From contig CM042151.1 in NCBI GenBank assembly GCA_023376005.1, forward strand, positions 76,292,446 to 76,356,445: a stretch of DNA of 64,000 nt, given 5' to 3'. Shown here in pieces: positions 32,957-43,284 of the stretch (its first letter is position 1; every line of letters begins with the position of its first letter). The position numbers and the translations under genes were made by a program. Under the pieces are notes generated by a model. The model worked only from the letters and a program-made list of their open reading frames with translations. It was not told the origin of the DNA and did not search any database. The DNA comes from Doryteuthis pealeii. Lineage: Eukaryota; Mollusca; Cephalopoda; Myopsida; Loliginidae.

Positions 32957-33411
32957 TTGTATAGCACCTTACCCTTCCCTTGGATAAGATTGGTGTTAGT
33001 CTAAGATTCAAAGTGATAATTAAACATACAACTCTGACAAAGGTTGAGGGACAAAAGATTTTATATAATACAGCACATGAATACAAATACAATGGAAGAT
33101 AGAATAGTGTACATAAACATACATACATAAAAGTCACTGACAAGATAATATAAAAGTACACATAATATAAAGGTACAGACATGAGACTAAGAATAATCCA
33201 TGCTGTATAAATCACTTACAGTGACCAGTAGCCGGCGTTGAGGGCCGAAGCCCAACGAGAAGGGAATGACAATTGTCTAACCCATGTGGTCTCGTAGCGA
33301 GGAAAGAGGAAGAGAAGTTCAAATCAGCCGCTTAAATACAGAGGCCCCTAGCGGGAACCAGCGACATCGAGCGGGCAGACAACTCCTCAGGCAAATGCAA
33401 AATTAACCCTA
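32957..33411 (-). mobile_element. Probable solo LTR, related to 16060-16519
   Basis: On the minus strand it starts TGTAGGGTTAA and ends near CTATACA. CCATGTGG, CTAACCCATGT and AACGAGAAGGGAATGACA correspond to the same positions in the 16-kb LTR. Length is about 455 bp. Target duplication not seen. Confidence 0.5.
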
Positions 33412-33637
33412 CATTAGGAAGAGGGGATAGTAGCAGCATGGGAATCAACCAGTCTTCCATACAACCATAACCAAACATGTGCTGAGATTTGGGTACAGAT
33501 TCATAGTTTTATGAGAAAACTATAAATACATTTTAAAAGTACTACTTGTTACGATTCATGAGGCAATCTTAAGACTGTAGTCAAAAGCCATTTTAGAGTG
33601 GATCTCCTTTATGACAGCCGCCCCAGCTAGGAAATGA

Positions 33638-33985
33638 GTAAAGACAGAGTCCGATTGATGAAGACGCTTTTATTTAGGTAAATACGAGAGTTGTAACCTA
33701 TACTCCTGTTTCGCAACTGGTCTTCAACGTGAAACTACAATAGAATACAAATAGACTATGTAGTTTCTCTAATACAACTAATAAAATCGAAAAAGAGGAG
33801 GAAAAGTTCCAAGCATGTATCTTACCTTCTTGTCGCCTCAAATCCTGCTGCTAAAAGAATTCAAACCCAGCGCCACGCAAACACGTGACTTTTACCAGTG
33901 TCAACGGTGTCTTGTACCTACACAATAGGATAGCCGGGCAAAGCAAGGGAGACAATTCTCTTGCATTTACATCCTTTGTGGTATA
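33638..33985 (-). mobile_element. Possible second LTR family
   Basis: Minus strand starts near TGTAAATGCAAGAGAATTG, contains CTAAATAAAAGCG (an AATAAA signal near the 3' side), and ends close to GACTCTGTCTTTAC. No internal retrotransposon region lies nearby. Confidence 0.45.
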
Positions 33986-34281
33986 AAGTTTGATCCTTTC
34001 TTAAAGTAGACAGTTGTATAATCCTTGTTTGTTGGTCTGTCCTTCCAGCAAGTCATTTTAGGACAATTTATCAACACCTTTAAATAGTAAATTAAATACA
34101 TGTTTGGACATTTTTGATTGGCCAATTGAGCCACCACTGTTCTGGAACAGTCTATAAATATAAGTCGTAGTCATTAGCACATCTTACTCACAAAATACAC
34201 CAACACTACTACTTATAATACTACTTTGGAATTTCTCTTTGTTGGGGGAGAGGTCTGTCAAAATATCAATAATAACAGGAT

Positions 34282-34655
34282 ATTGATCTTGCTATGAAAA
34301 AATCAGAAATCATCAATAATTTAAAAAGGATTGACTTTAAAACCTTTTTGATAGCATTTTTAGATTCCTTAGGCAAAAATGTTTTATAAACCAAGTTTTA
34401 GAAGTAGGGAAGCTCTAGAAATCATTTTACTGACAAAAATATATTACAAAAAGTCGCCATTTTTTTGTGACCCCCCCCCCCTCAAATTTGGAGAGCTAAA
34501 AATCGACATAACTCCACAATTTTTGGAATTGGAAGTCCAAATTTTGGGGATTGTCTAACTTATCATAATCAACATTTGGAAAAAAATTAAGAAAAATTGA
34601 AGAGGGTGTGAGTGACATGACCTGGATGATTTGAGATGGAATCACCCATTTTTCA
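34282..34655 (+). mobile_element. Single arm of the 900-bp foldback family
   Basis: It aligns with the right arm of the next element (ATTGATCTTGCTATGAAAAA, GTAGGGAAGCTCTAGAA, TTTTTGGAATTGGAAG, ACCTGGATGATTTGAGATGG). It contains a C10 run near 34474. Confidence 0.65.
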
Positions 34656-34835
34656 TATGTCTCCCACATATTTAAATCTTTTCTTACTTGAGATATGAAG
34701 ATATGAGAGCTTCCGTGATCATGCTACCACATCAAAATCTCTCTACTTACTTGAGTAGCTCAGCTGGTCCCTTATTTCTGTTTCTTGCGTAGCTGGAACA
34801 TTCTTCAAATTGGCCAATCGGTTCTTTTCATTTCT

Positions 34836-35736
34836 GGGTTATTCCATGTCAAATAATCAAGAAAAAAGTAAAATTGTTACACCCCCACTTCAATCCTTTT
34901 GAAATTTTGTACAGCTATGGCCAATGGTAAAGTTAGATAATCCCCAAAATTTGAGCTTCCAATTCCAAAAATTGGCGAAGTTATGTCGATTTTTAGCTCT
35001 CCAAATTTGAGAGTTGTAGCGAAAAATGATGACGTTTTGAAACCTATTTTTGTCTGTAAAATGAGTTCTAGTGCTTCCTTACTACTTAAAGTTGATTTAT
35101 AAAAGCATTTTTGCACAAGGAATCCAAAAATACTGGCCCCGCATCAATGACAAAATTTTTTTCTATAATTGAACATTAATTGTTTGAAAAAGATAGTTTG
35201 GTTTTTGCTCAGAACTGAAGCCACACCAGTTAAAATTTTGCAAATCAGAAATCATTAAATTTTAACAAATTTTGGCAAAATGTTGTAGCTTTGGTTCTGA
35301 GCAAAAACCAAACTCCCTTTTTCATACAAATAATGTTCAATATATCGGAAATAATAATAGAAAAAATTTTTTGTCATAGTGTATAGATGATTGGAATATT
35401 GATCTTGCTATGAAAAAGTCAGAAATCATCAATAACATAAAATTGGTTGAATTTAAGTCTGTTTTAATAGCATTTTTGGATTCCTTGGTTAAAGATGTTT
35501 TTATGAACCAACTTTTAGGAGTAGGGAAGCTCTAGAACTCATTTTACAGACAAAAATAGGTTTTAAAAACTTGCCATTTTTTTGCTAAAAATCAACATAA
35601 CCCTGCCAATTTTTGGAATTGGAAGCTCAAATTTTGGGGAATTTCTAACTTTAACATCATCCACATCTGGACAAAATTTCTGAAAGATTGAAAGGGGTGG
35701 GTGACATTACCTGGATGATTTGACATGGAATTGCCC
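34836..35736. mobile_element. Full foldback element with about 390-bp arms
   Basis: The left end GGGTTATTCCATGTCAAAT is mirrored by ATTTGACATGGAATTGCCC. Pairing continues inward through TTTTTGGAATTGGAAG/CTTCCAATTCCAAAAA and the central GTTTGGTTTTTGCTCAGAAC/GGTTCTGAGCAAAAACCAAAC. Non-coding. Flanks share TTCT only. Confidence 0.75.
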
Positions 35737-35739
35737 TTC

Positions 35740-37070
35740 TGCTAAGTGGTCTTTCTTTAGTTCTGACCTTTTCATTTCTTCTAATTTGTCTTTCTTAGTT
35801 CTGGTCTGGCTCTGTGTCTTTAAAATGCAGGTCTGTCTTTAAGATGCTGGTTTGCAAAGGCTGACCTTTGCAGAGATAACATGATGCTTATATTTTATGT
35901 GATCATATTTTTAAAATTTTCAATCAGATTTCTCAAATGTAGCTGAGTCGAGCAGACACACAATGCGTATATCATGGCATCTATAACTTAACTATGTGAC
36001 TAGAAGAAAGGTCTCATAAAGGCTATTACCAATCAATCATCTAACCCTACAGATTTTGAATTTCAACATTTTTTAAAATTCAAAATCTAGCTATACTGTC
36101 AAAAAAAACAATGGTTTATCAATATACAGTTAGATAAATGTCAAAAATAAGATATGAACCATTCAACAATTTAGGAGAAGGCAGATAGTTGTTATTTCTC
36201 TTACACTTTAAAGCTTTTCTAATGATAGTGCCACCATGGGAACTGCAGAATATAATTGAAACTGGACAAAAGTGTTTATTTTTAAATTGAATTTTGAACT
36301 AAATAAAAACGACTTTTAAACATTATTCCATTAAGTAGAAATGATTGTATTTAAAATTCTAATTTTGAAATTTTTGCCTTTTGTCAGCATATCTATAAGA
36401 ATAACCTTTTATAAATGATAGCTGCAGAATATGATTACACACTACATTAAAACACTTATATATATATATATATATATATATTCTATAAAAAAAGGTTTGC
36501 AAAAATGATTATGGTTTTTTAAAAATTCATTATTAACTTACATATGCGACATGTGTTTCAGATCTGTTATTTTCTTCAGGCATTGAATAACTATATTTTG
36601 GCAGAATATGTATATGTGTGATTTCTGATATTTGATAGGTTGTGTGTGTTTTTGTAACTTACTTTTTGTTTATAATGGTTGTGTAATTACAGTTGAACAC
36701 TATGTTATTTTTCTCAATCCTTGCATGCAACCTGCATGTGAAAATTGAGAAAAAAACCCAAAGAAAACATGTAACATTCCACACGTGCACTCATTCCTCA
36801 ATTCTATCTTCAGTATTGCTATCAATTTAATTATAGTTATAAATAATGTTTAGTAAAAGTAGTTACTATTCTGTGTTTTTAATATATTGAGCACTTTTGG
36901 ATTATTTCCTCATATATATATATATGAGGATACCATATATGTTTCATGTATCAAATGACAGATCTAGAAAAATAAATATACTTGATTATATGACTGTCAT
37001 TTCAACAATGGTTTAGACAAAATAGGTGAGCATTTGCTTTACTTAAATTTATTTTTTGAATTTCAAATAT
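35740..37070. other. Intergenic DNA
   Basis: Ordinary AT-rich sequence with AT microsatellites near 36455-36481 and 36913-36926. No gene or element recognised. Confidence 0.45.
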
Positions 37071-37075
37071 TCTTA

Positions 37076-37265
37076 ATGTAAGAAGAGTAACACAAATCAA
37101 CCATCTCATATGACGTACAAAGTCCAGAATGCAAATGGTGGCACCCACCAGTCATTAAGTAGAGACTTACCGACGGCCTGCCACTAATATTTGCATAACA
37201 CCACGAACAGTCACTCTAAGTTAACTATCAATAAAAGGAGGTTACTCTAACCTATCCACGCACTT
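37076..37265 (+). repeat. 200-bp interspersed repeat, copy 2
   Basis: Matches 17655-17860: GTAAGAAGAGTAACACAAAT, GACGGCCTGCCACTAATATT, TCACTCTAAGTTAACTATC, GAGGTTACTCTAACCTA. Confidence 0.65.
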
Positions 37266-37639
37266 AATTCTTTCATGCTTTAATAATTCCAGTATATTTA
37301 TTCTTCTATATCCATCATTATATTCCATTTTCTACAACATCCTGTGTTTGTCTACTTTCTCCACATTATATATATATATATATAGTCATCCACAGACATC
37401 ATGTTGTGACATATCATGTCTTTTCAGTGTGGCTAGACATTTGCAAGTTAACTTCAGCCATTGTCACCTACAAACTGAGAGAAGGATTTTAACTGATAAA
37501 TACACACCTCTGCATATGTGTAAAGGATGCCAGAGAGTGCTTCATCTGTTTTATAGGAGAGTTGCCTTTTAAACTTAGTTGGTGGTTGTCAGGCAATATA
37601 TATATATACATGATGTTTGCATGTAGCTAATTATATATA

Positions 37640-38000
37640 AAATACAAGATTGTTTTATGTATATTCAAAAGCAATAAGATGTATAAACAAAAGAAAAAAA
37701 GAGAGAAAAAGAAAGAAAAAGCAAGATAAGAACAAAGAAAAAATACAATAAAGGAAGAAAAAAGAAAGGAAGAAGAAAGTAAAAAAAAACACAAGAAGGA
37801 AAGAAAAGCACAAAGAAAAAAGAAAGAAAAAAAGGAAAAGAAAAGAAAGAAAATAGGAAGAAGAAAAAGAAGCAAGAAGGAAAGAAAGAAAAGAAATAGA
37901 AGGAAGAAGAAAGAGAAAGCAAGAAGAGAAGAAAGAAAAGCAAAAAAAAAAAAAAGAAAGAAAAAAGGAAGAAAGGAAAGAGAAAGCTAGGAGGAAAAAA
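37640..38000. repeat. Purine-rich AAAG/GAAAA tract
   Basis: Nearly uninterrupted A and G on the plus strand (AAAGAAAGAAAAAG, GGAAGAAGAAAG). The Phe/Leu/Ser-rich open frames on the minus strand are a by-product of this composition. Confidence 0.9.
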
Positions 38001-38129
38001 TGATTGCTTGAAGGAAGTAGTGCCTATTTGATGCCCTGACACACAATAGAACCAAGTTGCCATCAAACTCACACTTTACAGTTGAGCCATAAAACTGCAC
38101 TCAATAAACTTACTATCACCTGTAGTGGA

Positions 38130-38445
38130 TGGTTTGGTTTGGTTGGTTGTGTTTTACGGCATGTCAACCTCTTGGGTTATTTTATGCCGAATACTTCTAT
38201 TGGTAAAAAAAAAATGTTTAATGCTAACAAAGTTTTGAAATAATTTCATTTTTAATGGATAATACAATTTTGTTTATAAACTCATGTTTTCTATTTAACC
38301 CATAGACGGGACCCTAACAGGTACTACCACTCTGGGTCAGAGTGGACCAGGGAGCAATGGTGATGAAGGGGTGCTCCACATTCCCCAAACCTCCAAAACT
38401 GGAACCTCACCATCAGATAGAGTTTAACGTCATTCCCAGGACTGT
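38130..38445 (+). repeat. Family A repeat, 3'-truncated
   Basis: From TTTTACGGCATGTCAACCTC through CCCATAGACGGGACCCTAAC and GAGCAATGGTGATGAAGGGG to AACGTCATTCCCAGGAC. Confidence 0.8.
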
Positions 38446-38679
38446 AGTGAATGGGATAAGTAATAATTTAACACAAGCATTTTAATATTAGTATTTTTTT
38501 CTTTTTGATATTTATTATCAAATTGTATTTTTTTTTAAGTAACAAAATGAATTGAAGACATGAAGCATTGTGCAAGTCTTAACCAAGCAGCATGAAGCTC
38601 AGCAAAATCAACTGCAGTGACAAAATGTTTTATCTCCGCTGAAACACAGACAACTACTCCTAATGAAAAACAAGCGGCC

Positions 38680-38930
38680 AACGCCAAGGGTCCAGTGGCT
38701 CTGGCCCTGGATCTTTACAAGTTAATAGCATCGATTCCAGGGTGCTATCCCTGCCCCCTTGATTTAAAGGGGCAGGGCTGGGTTTATTGCCCAGCGCCTG
38801 AGGCGCCCCACTTGAGGGGGAATGCCGACGGGATCGACACAATTTTTTCCACCTACCACCCATGAGCTTCGGCTTGTGGGTGGGCCCACATAAAAATGAG
38901 TGGGATGAGAGGAAAATACCTAATGAAAAA
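38680..38930 (+). repeat. GC-richer SINE-like repeat, also at 10020-10190
   Basis: GGTCCAGTGGCTCTGGCCCT, GCGCCTGAGGCGCCCCAC, CCCATGAGCTTCGGCTTGTG and GGGTGGGCCCACAT. The last 150 bp match 10020-10190. It stands out by GC content against its surroundings. Confidence 0.6.
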
Positions 38931-38984
38931 CAAGCAACCACATCATATTTAATAATCCAATTTTCAATCTGAAAATTTTTAGAT

Positions 38985-39115
38985 GAGGTTTGATATTTTG
39001 TATCATCTAGATTCTTTGGACTGTTGTCCTCATCTTTAAAGTACATATACACAACATTTCAGCTGATGTGCCCTCAAGCCTTCTTCTGATGTTTCTTGTC
39101 AAACACTGCAGTCGT
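38985..39115 (-). mobile_element. KKVPE-type SINE tail relic
   Basis: Minus strand keeps AGAAGAAGGCTTGAGGGCAC and GAAATGTTGTGTATATG, followed by GATGAGGACAACAGTCC. The minisatellite part is lost. Confidence 0.55.
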
Positions 39116-39157
39116 CATTTCATAATTGGGGGGGGGGTCTTACATCCATCGTGCGAT

Positions 39158-39745
39158 GGGCACCTCATATGGTATAATGGTTAGCAAGCTAGACTTTCAG
39201 ACCTTGTGCCACATCTAAGCTAAGCTTAGTAAATAACTAGGCACCTCATGTAGTGTAATGGTTAGCAAGATAGATTAGCAGACCATTGTTAGTGAGTTAG
39301 ATTCTCACTGGGTACCCCATACTCCTGGCCTTGTGCCACATCTAAGCTAAGCTTAGTAAATAACTAGGCACCTCATGTAGTGTAATGGTTAGCAAGATAG
39401 ATTAGCAGACCATTGTTAGTGAGTTAGATTCTCACTGGGTACCCCATACTCCTGGCCTTGTGCCACATCTAAGCTAAGCTTAGTAATAACTAGGCACCTC
39501 ATGTAGTGTAATGGTTAGCAAGATAGATTAGCAGACCATTGTTAGTGAGTTCGATTCTCACTGGGTACCCATACTCCTGGCCTTGTGCCACATCTAAGCT
39601 AAGCTTAGTAAATAACTAGGCACCTCATGTAGTGTAATGGTTAGCAAGATAGATTAGCAGACCATTGTTAGTGAGTTCGATTCTCACTGGGCGCCCCATA
39701 CTCTTGGCCTTGTGCCACATCAAAGCTAAGCTTAGTAAATAACTA
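39158..39745 (+). repeat. Tandem array of a tRNA-derived SINE unit (127 bp)
   Basis: One partial plus four full copies follow each other, starting near 39160, 39241, 39368, 39494 and 39620, spacing 126-127 bp. Each has GTAGTGTAATGGTTAGCAAG (A-box side), GTGAGTTCGATTCTCACTGG (B-box side; two copies have TTAGATTC), CTCCTGGCCTTGTGCCACAT and CTAAGCTAAGCTTAGTAAAT. Copies differ at only a few positions, so the amplification is recent. The array is probably not transcribed as tRNA: there is no cloverleaf acceptor stem and no anticodon loop I can support. Confidence 0.9.
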
Positions 39746-39769
39746 TATCCATCATGCCATGTGTCCAGT

Positions 39770-40350
39770 TGGCAAAACATGATGTGTCAGATATAAGTGT
39801 TCAGTTAATAAAGTTCTAAGTGACAATTACCTGTAGATTGCAGGTTCAATCCTGACTATGGGCGATTATACTATAAAATACTTAACATAGCTTAAGACTT
39901 GTACCTGGTCATGGTTAACAGAATGAGAACAATCTATTCCAATGAATTAAATAAAGGGTTTTGTTAAAGGTAAGCAAAAGATACATTTAAAGTGTAAGAC
40001 TGGCATATTTTTTTTTAATCATTTACTAATTATTATGGCTGGATTTTTTGTATGTATATGTTTTTTTTTTCTTTTATATATACACGAGTGAATCACTAAG
40101 TCCATAACCCAACATTATTATGAGCTGAATGGTTCAATCTAGCAATCCAAGCATCTAGCTGAAAAACACTGACATTTTCAAATTTGTGACCTTAATCAGT
40201 TAAATTTGCAATTTCTCGAGTATTTCTTAACCAAACTCAACAAAAAGATTCTTGAGTTCAACAAGAAACATCTAAAGAAGACCGGTGGGCACCTCAACCA
40301 AAACATTGTGTATCTTATTATAATGGAGATTGTGGGTTTGTCTGTCTGTA
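39770..40350 (+). mobile_element. Ser/Leu-SINE head with separated KKVPE-type tail
   Basis: GTGTCCAGTTGGCAAAACA and GCAGGTTCAATCCTGAC form a worn tRNA-like head (39770-39860), followed by GGTTAACAGAATGAGAACA. At 40206-40350 a frame holds KKILEFNKKHLKKTGGHLNQ, homologous to the KKVPE tail. Confidence 0.55.
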
Positions 40351-40980
40351 ACCGAAACTATATTACTATACAAGTCACAATTCCTTTCGTTATTTACATC
40401 ATATTTTCCATGATTTTATTTTTTATTTAAACCTCAATTATTAATAAAATTGTTTTACATTACGTACACTGTTGACCATATTTACATACTAATAACATGC
40501 AATTGTATTTATATATACAACAAAATAGAGGTTTACAGTGTGAATGGGAAGGCTAATTTGCATATTGATCTTAAAAAATTGATTTTAATAAATATATGCT
40601 TAGTATTATTGATTTCTAATTGTTTGGTTTTATCTTATTGAATATGAGCAAAAATCTCTTCAATAAATCTTAAAAGAAATCCCTTAACAAGAAGAAATAA
40701 CTGTAATATTATTCTTTACTTCCTATTTTAACTAAACAGTTTAATTAGAAAAAATTTACCAATGAAAGACGGGAGTAACGGAAAATGATGGAAGAATTAG
40801 TTTCAAAGTTGTTCTATTTTTCAATCATACCCCCTCTGTTCAAAATCTTTTTATCTACATTCTTATTCAGTTTCATTAGCCTTTCTAATTTAATATGATA
40901 TTTTATTATAAAATTTAACTAAAATACTTGCACCTGGAGGGTGCATATATTTGCTAGTATAACCATAAAGATAAAGAAAA
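40351..40980. other. AT-rich intergenic DNA
   Basis: No supported gene. The 63-74 codon frames here are AT-rich chance frames. Confidence 0.4.
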
Positions 40981-41034
40981 CATTTCTCTGAAGGTTTGAG
41001 ATGAGGCTTGATGAATAGTCTTATCTGTGTTATC

Positions 41035-41480
41035 CTACCCCAGTTATGGTTAGCGGAATGAGAACAGGATACCCTCATGGACTGAATAAAGGGTTAGGTT
41101 CAAAGTTTCGTGATGGCTCCCAATTATGACAAGAAGGTTCCCGACTACGATCTGAAAGTTCCTGAGTTCGAAAAGAAGGATCTCGAGTCTGAAAAGAAGG
41201 TTCCCGAGTCCGAGAAGGTTGCCGAGTCCGACAAGAAATACCTGAAGAAGGCTGGAGGGCATATCAACCAAAACATTGTACAGATAACAATAAAGATGGG
41301 AACAATAGTCCGAATAACACAGATAACAGTCTAAAAATCTAAATAATACAAATTATCAAGCCTCATCTAAAAAAAATTCAGACAAATAAATGAGGCTTGA
41401 TATGAATTATTTTGATTTTTAGACTGTTTTCTTTATTAGTATTATCTGTGTCATTCGGACTATTGTCCCCATCTTTATTT
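41035..41480 (+). mobile_element. KKVPE-type element, longest minisatellite
   Basis: GGTTAGCGGAATGAGAACAG leads into MAPNYDKKVPDYDLKVPEFE and four more heptad-like units (KKDLESEKKVPESEKVAESD), then KKYLKKAGGHINQNIVQIT. The repeat number (six units) exceeds that of the 20.6 and 21.2 kb copies (two to three). From 41395 a tail-to-tail minus-strand relic follows. Confidence 0.75.
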
Positions 41481-41724
41481 GTTTGTACATGTCTATGAAC
41501 TTTTCATTTACTGTATGTTTGTCTATGTAAAAAGTAATTATTATTTTATAAAAAAAACAATTATTTATTACTTATTGAATATTCCAATTGTCTGAGGTTT
41601 TTCATTTTCTTAAAAAGAAAATGTTACTATTGTTCCATACTTTTCCCCTGGAAATACTTGTTTTTTTTCTCGAAGAGTTCATGCCTTAACATCCACTCAG
41701 GACACACGGCTGATGAAGGAGTTG

Positions 41725-42312
41725 GATTTGATTTGGTTTGTTTTGTTTTACGGCATATCAACCTCAGTGGGTCATTTAATGCCAATAAAGTTTTGAAATA
41801 AATCAATTCTTAATGGATAATACAATTTTTTTTATAAATACATTTTTCTATTTAACCCATAGATGCGACCCTAACAGGTACTACCAATGTGGGTCAGAGT
41901 GGACCAGGGAGCAATGGTGATGAAGGGGTGCTCCACATTCCCCAAACCTCCAAAACTGGAACCTCACCATCAGATAGAGTTTAACGTCATTCCCAGGACA
42001 TGTAGGTCTGCAGCCACCACCTTCTAGCATCCATATGATAAAAAGGGGTGGGGCTTGCCATAAGGGCAATAGGGTTGGGAAAATCATATAGGTGCTAGGG
42101 CTTGACGTGACCAGCCGATTGATCGGAGGGGGTTTCTCCGATCGCCCGTCTAGCCTAAGATAGGGCCAAAGTGGAGTATTGCATGTCATGAATTGCTCAT
42201 CCACCTGGGCTCTATCCTTAAGCATCACGGGTCGCCACCATTGGGGGAGTCTTACCCCTCTGCAGAGGTGCAGTCAGTGCATTCTAACGCCCCAGCCGAC
42301 AGGGCGGGATTC
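41725..42312 (+). repeat. Family A interspersed repeat, nearly full length
   Basis: TTTTACGGCATATCAACCTC to GCCCCAGCCGACAGGGCG. It lacks the ACGGCCAACAGG segment present in the 28-kb copy. Confidence 0.85.
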
Positions 42313-42600
42313 GAATTTGGTCAAATTAGATGTACTTATCCATATTAAACACGGATGGCAGAAAAGTTGGTTAAATACGTCCATCTATTGACGCTTATAA
42401 TTGCGCAAAAATTTGCAGGTTTGTCTCCCAGTCAATAACTAATATATCTAAATGACCATGACACTTCTTGGATTGATGGGCATGCAGAAATAATGTCATT
42501 ATTTAGATGAGATTTTCACAAGTTCTTCAATGTATTCTTTGCTCAACAGTCAAACTTTTCAAAATGATTTCCCAAGTTGAATCATTGATATGCTCAAATA

Positions 42601-42714
42601 GACAAAGAACCCCTGAAGAAGGCTGGCAGGTACAATGGCTGAAACATTGTGCTTTTATATAACACAATAAAGATGAGGACAACAGTCTGAAAAATCAAAA
42701 TAATAAAATCCAAT
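42601..42714 (+). mobile_element. KKVPE-type SINE tail relic
   Basis: CCTGAAGAAGGCTGGCAGGT and GCTGAAACATTGTGC, then AAAGATGAGGACAACAGTCTG. Confidence 0.6.
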
Positions 42715-43155
42715 GTTGTTTGTTTAGTTTTATGGCATATCAACTATGGTGGGTCATTTAATGCTAAGTTTTGAAATAAATTCATTCTTAATGAATGCTC
42801 AATTTTTTTTTATAAACAAATGTTTCTGTTTAATCCATAGATGGGACTCTAACAGGTACTACCACCCCGGGTCAGAGTGGACCTGGGAGCAATGGTGATG
42901 AAGGGGTGCTCCACATTCTCCAGACCTCCACAACTGGAACCTCACCATCAGATAGAGTTTAACGTCATTCCCAGAACATAAAGACCCTCAGCCACAACCT
43001 TCTAGCACATATATGATAAAAAAGCTTGGGGCTTGCCACAAGGTCAATAGGATTGGGGCAATCATATAAGTGCTAGGGCTTGACATGACCAGCCGATTGA
43101 TTAGAGATGGCCTCTCTGAACACCTGTCTAGCCTAATTAAGGGTTTAAGTGGAGT
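42715..43155 (+). repeat. Family A repeat, 3'-truncated
   Basis: GTTTTATGGCATATCAACTA to CACCTGTCTAGCC. Its right part (from 42902) is the first sequence seen to pair with the end of the window. Confidence 0.8.
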
Positions 43156-43284
43156 GTAGCATATGTATATAATAGTAATAGTGGAAAAGAGTTAAGGGTC
43201 TACCCTGCTTTTGATCTAGACATCTATTTCAGTTTAACTAAGTAATGTCATTGACTTAGTTAAGTATAAGGTACCTGGGAGCAA

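Noticed and set aside
37627..38072. Phe/Leu/Ser-rich frames of 82 and 135 codons, minus strand
   Set aside because: They come from the purine-rich AAAG tract, so they are low-complexity and not membrane proteins.
39158..39745. CRISPR-like array
   Set aside because: Regular spacing, but the units are contiguous 127-bp copies with no unique spacers, and this is animal DNA.
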